The notes under the pieces: generated by a model
Told to the model about the DNA's origin: nothing
Database searches by the model: none
What the model saw: the letters and a program-made list of their open reading frames with translations, nothing else
Program-made: the position numbers and the translations under genes
Shown here: positions 5,982 through 6,760 of the stretch, one piece after another
Layout of the letters: the number at the start of each line of letters is the position of its first letter
How positions within the stretch are numbered: the stretch's first letter is position 1
Assembly: GCA_944390505.1 (NCBI GenBank)
Contig: CALXQF010000074.1
Coordinates: 1-6,760, forward strand
Origin: an uncultured Clostridia bacterium
GTDB taxonomy: Bacteria; Bacillota; Clostridia; TANB77; CAG-508
Length of the DNA: 6,760 nt
Reading direction: 5' to 3'

Positions 5982-6422
5982 TTATTCCTCGTGTTGTTTT
6001 AACATCCATAATATTTTTCCATAGTCTTTCATATAATCATCCATTAAGCTAGATGTTGCATAATCACTTTCGTTATCTGCCTCTTCTTTAATTTTTCTAA
6101 CACAGTTATATAATGTTTGATAATCTTTTTGAATATTTTTATAAATATCGCAAGATGTTATTTTTTCATTTTTTGCTTCTGCTATTTTGCTATTTGCTAA
6201 ATAATCTTTCATACTGCCTAAAGGTTCTCCACCTAATATTAAAATGTGTTCCCCTATTTCATCAATTTGTTCATTTACTTGGTCATAATATTCTTCTAGC
6301 TTTGCATGAACAGTAAAAAAGTCCTTTCCTTTTACATTCCAATGATAATTTTGTAATTTTCTATAAAATACTGCTAAATCTGATAAAAAATGATTTAAGC
6401 TTTCTACTACTTGATTTGCCAT
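5982..6422 (-). CDS. dps: Dps/ferritin-like iron-binding protein
   Basis: This 146-residue protein belongs to the Dps family, which forms 12-subunit shells that oxidise ferrous iron with peroxide, store it as mineral and in some members bind DNA. The intersubunit ferroxidase residues can be read by comparison with Listeria Dps: His27 (in NYHWNVKG), His39, Glu43, Asp54 and Glu58 (in DEIGEHI), followed by the family pattern LGGEPLGSMKDYL (63-75). Length fits the family, and there is no long basic N-terminal tail of the kind used for DNA binding in E. coli Dps. I chose the ATG at 6422-6420: it has GGAGG eight bases upstream. The ATG two codons earlier, at 6428, is only two bases from the same GGAGG. 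The gene is monocistronic by spacing. No PerR box of the usual TTATAATNATTATAA form was seen upstream. Confidence 0.93.
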   Translation of the reverse strand: MANQVVESLNHFLSDLAVFYRKLQNYHWNVKGKDFFTVHAKLEEYYDQVNEQIDEIGEHILILGGEPLGSMKDYLANSKIAEAKNEKITSCDIYKNIQKDYQTLYNCVRKIKEEADNESDYATSSLMDDYMKDYGKILWMLKQHEE

Positions 6423-6428
6423 TTTCAT

Positions 6429-6711
6429 TTCCTCCTTTTTTTATTTCTATTCAAATTATTTCCATATTTCTTTTATTTATTCAAGTTTTTCGAATTGATT
6501 TTGTTTTTATATCAAATATATTTTTTTATCATATATGTTGTTAGTAACATTTTTTCAAATTGATATTTTTAAGATTCGTATATAAAAATCCTAAAAAATA
6601 TTGATTAAATATATCAGTTAAATAAATTTATGACTTGTAAAATGCAAGAAAATGTGGTATTGTTAACATAATGGTAATAACCATGTTGAAACCGTTGTAA
6701 AATTATCGCTT
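6429..6711. other. AT-rich divergent intergenic region
   Basis: This stretch of about 280 bases separates dps from the rightmost gene, which are transcribed away from each other. Beyond the possible dps promoter it holds a TGTTAACA palindrome (6661-6668) next to a perfect small hairpin, ATGGT (6671-6675) and ACCAT (6680-6684) with a 4-base loop, about 40 bases before the rightmost start codon. I find no convincing -35/-10 pair for the plus strand, no coding potential and no RNA gene. Confidence 0.5.
6528..6558 (-). promoter_or_regulatory. Possible dps promoter with an internal dyad
   Basis: On the minus strand TTGAAA (6558-6553) is followed after 17 bases by TATATG (6535-6530), or after 19 bases by TATGAT (6533-6528). 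Both are imperfect, and the AT richness makes chance matches likely. A perfect dyad TGTTA-G-TAACA (6539-6549) sits in the spacer, where an operator could act. Confidence 0.3.
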
Positions 6712-6726
6712 AAGGAGGTATAAACT

Positions 6727-6760
6727 ATGAGACGGTATGAAAAATTTGTGCTAGATCGGA
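6727..6760 (+). CDS. 5' end of an unidentified gene, cut by window edge
   Basis: The first eleven codons read M-R-R-Y-E-K-F-V-L-D-R. The start is well supported by a perfect AAGGAGG (6712-6718) eight bases before the ATG, a stronger ribosome binding site than most in this window. The fragment is basic and charged with no signal peptide character. It is too short for any family assignment. It is divergent from dps. Confidence 0.7.
   Translation, partial: MRRYEKFVLDR

Noticed and set aside
5751..6002. Plus-strand reading frame for an 83-residue hydrophobic protein
   Set aside because: It starts with TTG without a ribosome binding site, overlaps the adhE promoter, reads through a terminator hairpin and into the dps end. 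Its hydrophobic look comes from T-rich DNA.
6423..6428. Earlier ATG for dps at 6428
   Set aside because: It lies only two bases from the GGAGG site, too close for normal initiation; the ATG at 6422 is at optimal distance.
6727..6760. Naming the rightmost gene from its first eleven residues
   Set aside because: Eleven residues cannot support a family call, and several unrelated families could begin this way.

Overview
The window is AT-rich DNA from what looks like an anaerobic, endospore-forming Firmicute of the class Clostridia, possibly Lachnospiraceae. This rests on a Spo0A-type DNA-binding domain, a T-box riboswitch, a fused AdhE, purine-rich Shine-Dalgarno sites and low GC. The genus cannot be fixed from the sequence.

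Layout, left to right. The first 25 bases are the start of a minus-strand gene that runs out of the window, with a promoter at 119-147. A strong hairpin (205-243) then closes a minus-strand gene (255-752) for a 165-residue protein that has the Spo0A effector domain but no receiver domain. Its promoter (801-829) is a perfect consensus and faces away from the aspS promoter (892-921). A complete T-box leader (948-1158) precedes aspS (1244-3010, aspartyl-tRNA synthetase). aspS converges with adhE (3054-5657, minus, bifunctional acetaldehyde/alcohol dehydrogenase). The junction is one REP-like double palindrome (2984-3055) that supplies the last residues and stop of aspS and touches the adhE stop. 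Upstream of adhE are a good promoter, a tandem 12-bp repeat and a leader with competing hairpins. A plus-oriented terminator (5891-5922) sits between adhE and a minus-strand Dps-type ferritin gene (5982-6422). An AT-rich intergenic stretch then leads to the start of a plus-strand gene (6727 onward) cut by the window edge.

Functionally this is mostly core cell biology: translation controlled by tRNA charging (aspS), fermentative NADH disposal to ethanol (adhE), iron storage and oxidative protection (dps), and a sporulation-type regulator. The genes form no shared operon or pathway; each has its own control region. I see no defence system, CRISPR array, prophage or insertion sequence. The most unusual items are the palindrome built into the aspS end, the T-box specifier loop that contains both an Asp and an Asn codon, the adhE leader with mutually exclusive stems, and the receiver-less Spo0A paralogue.
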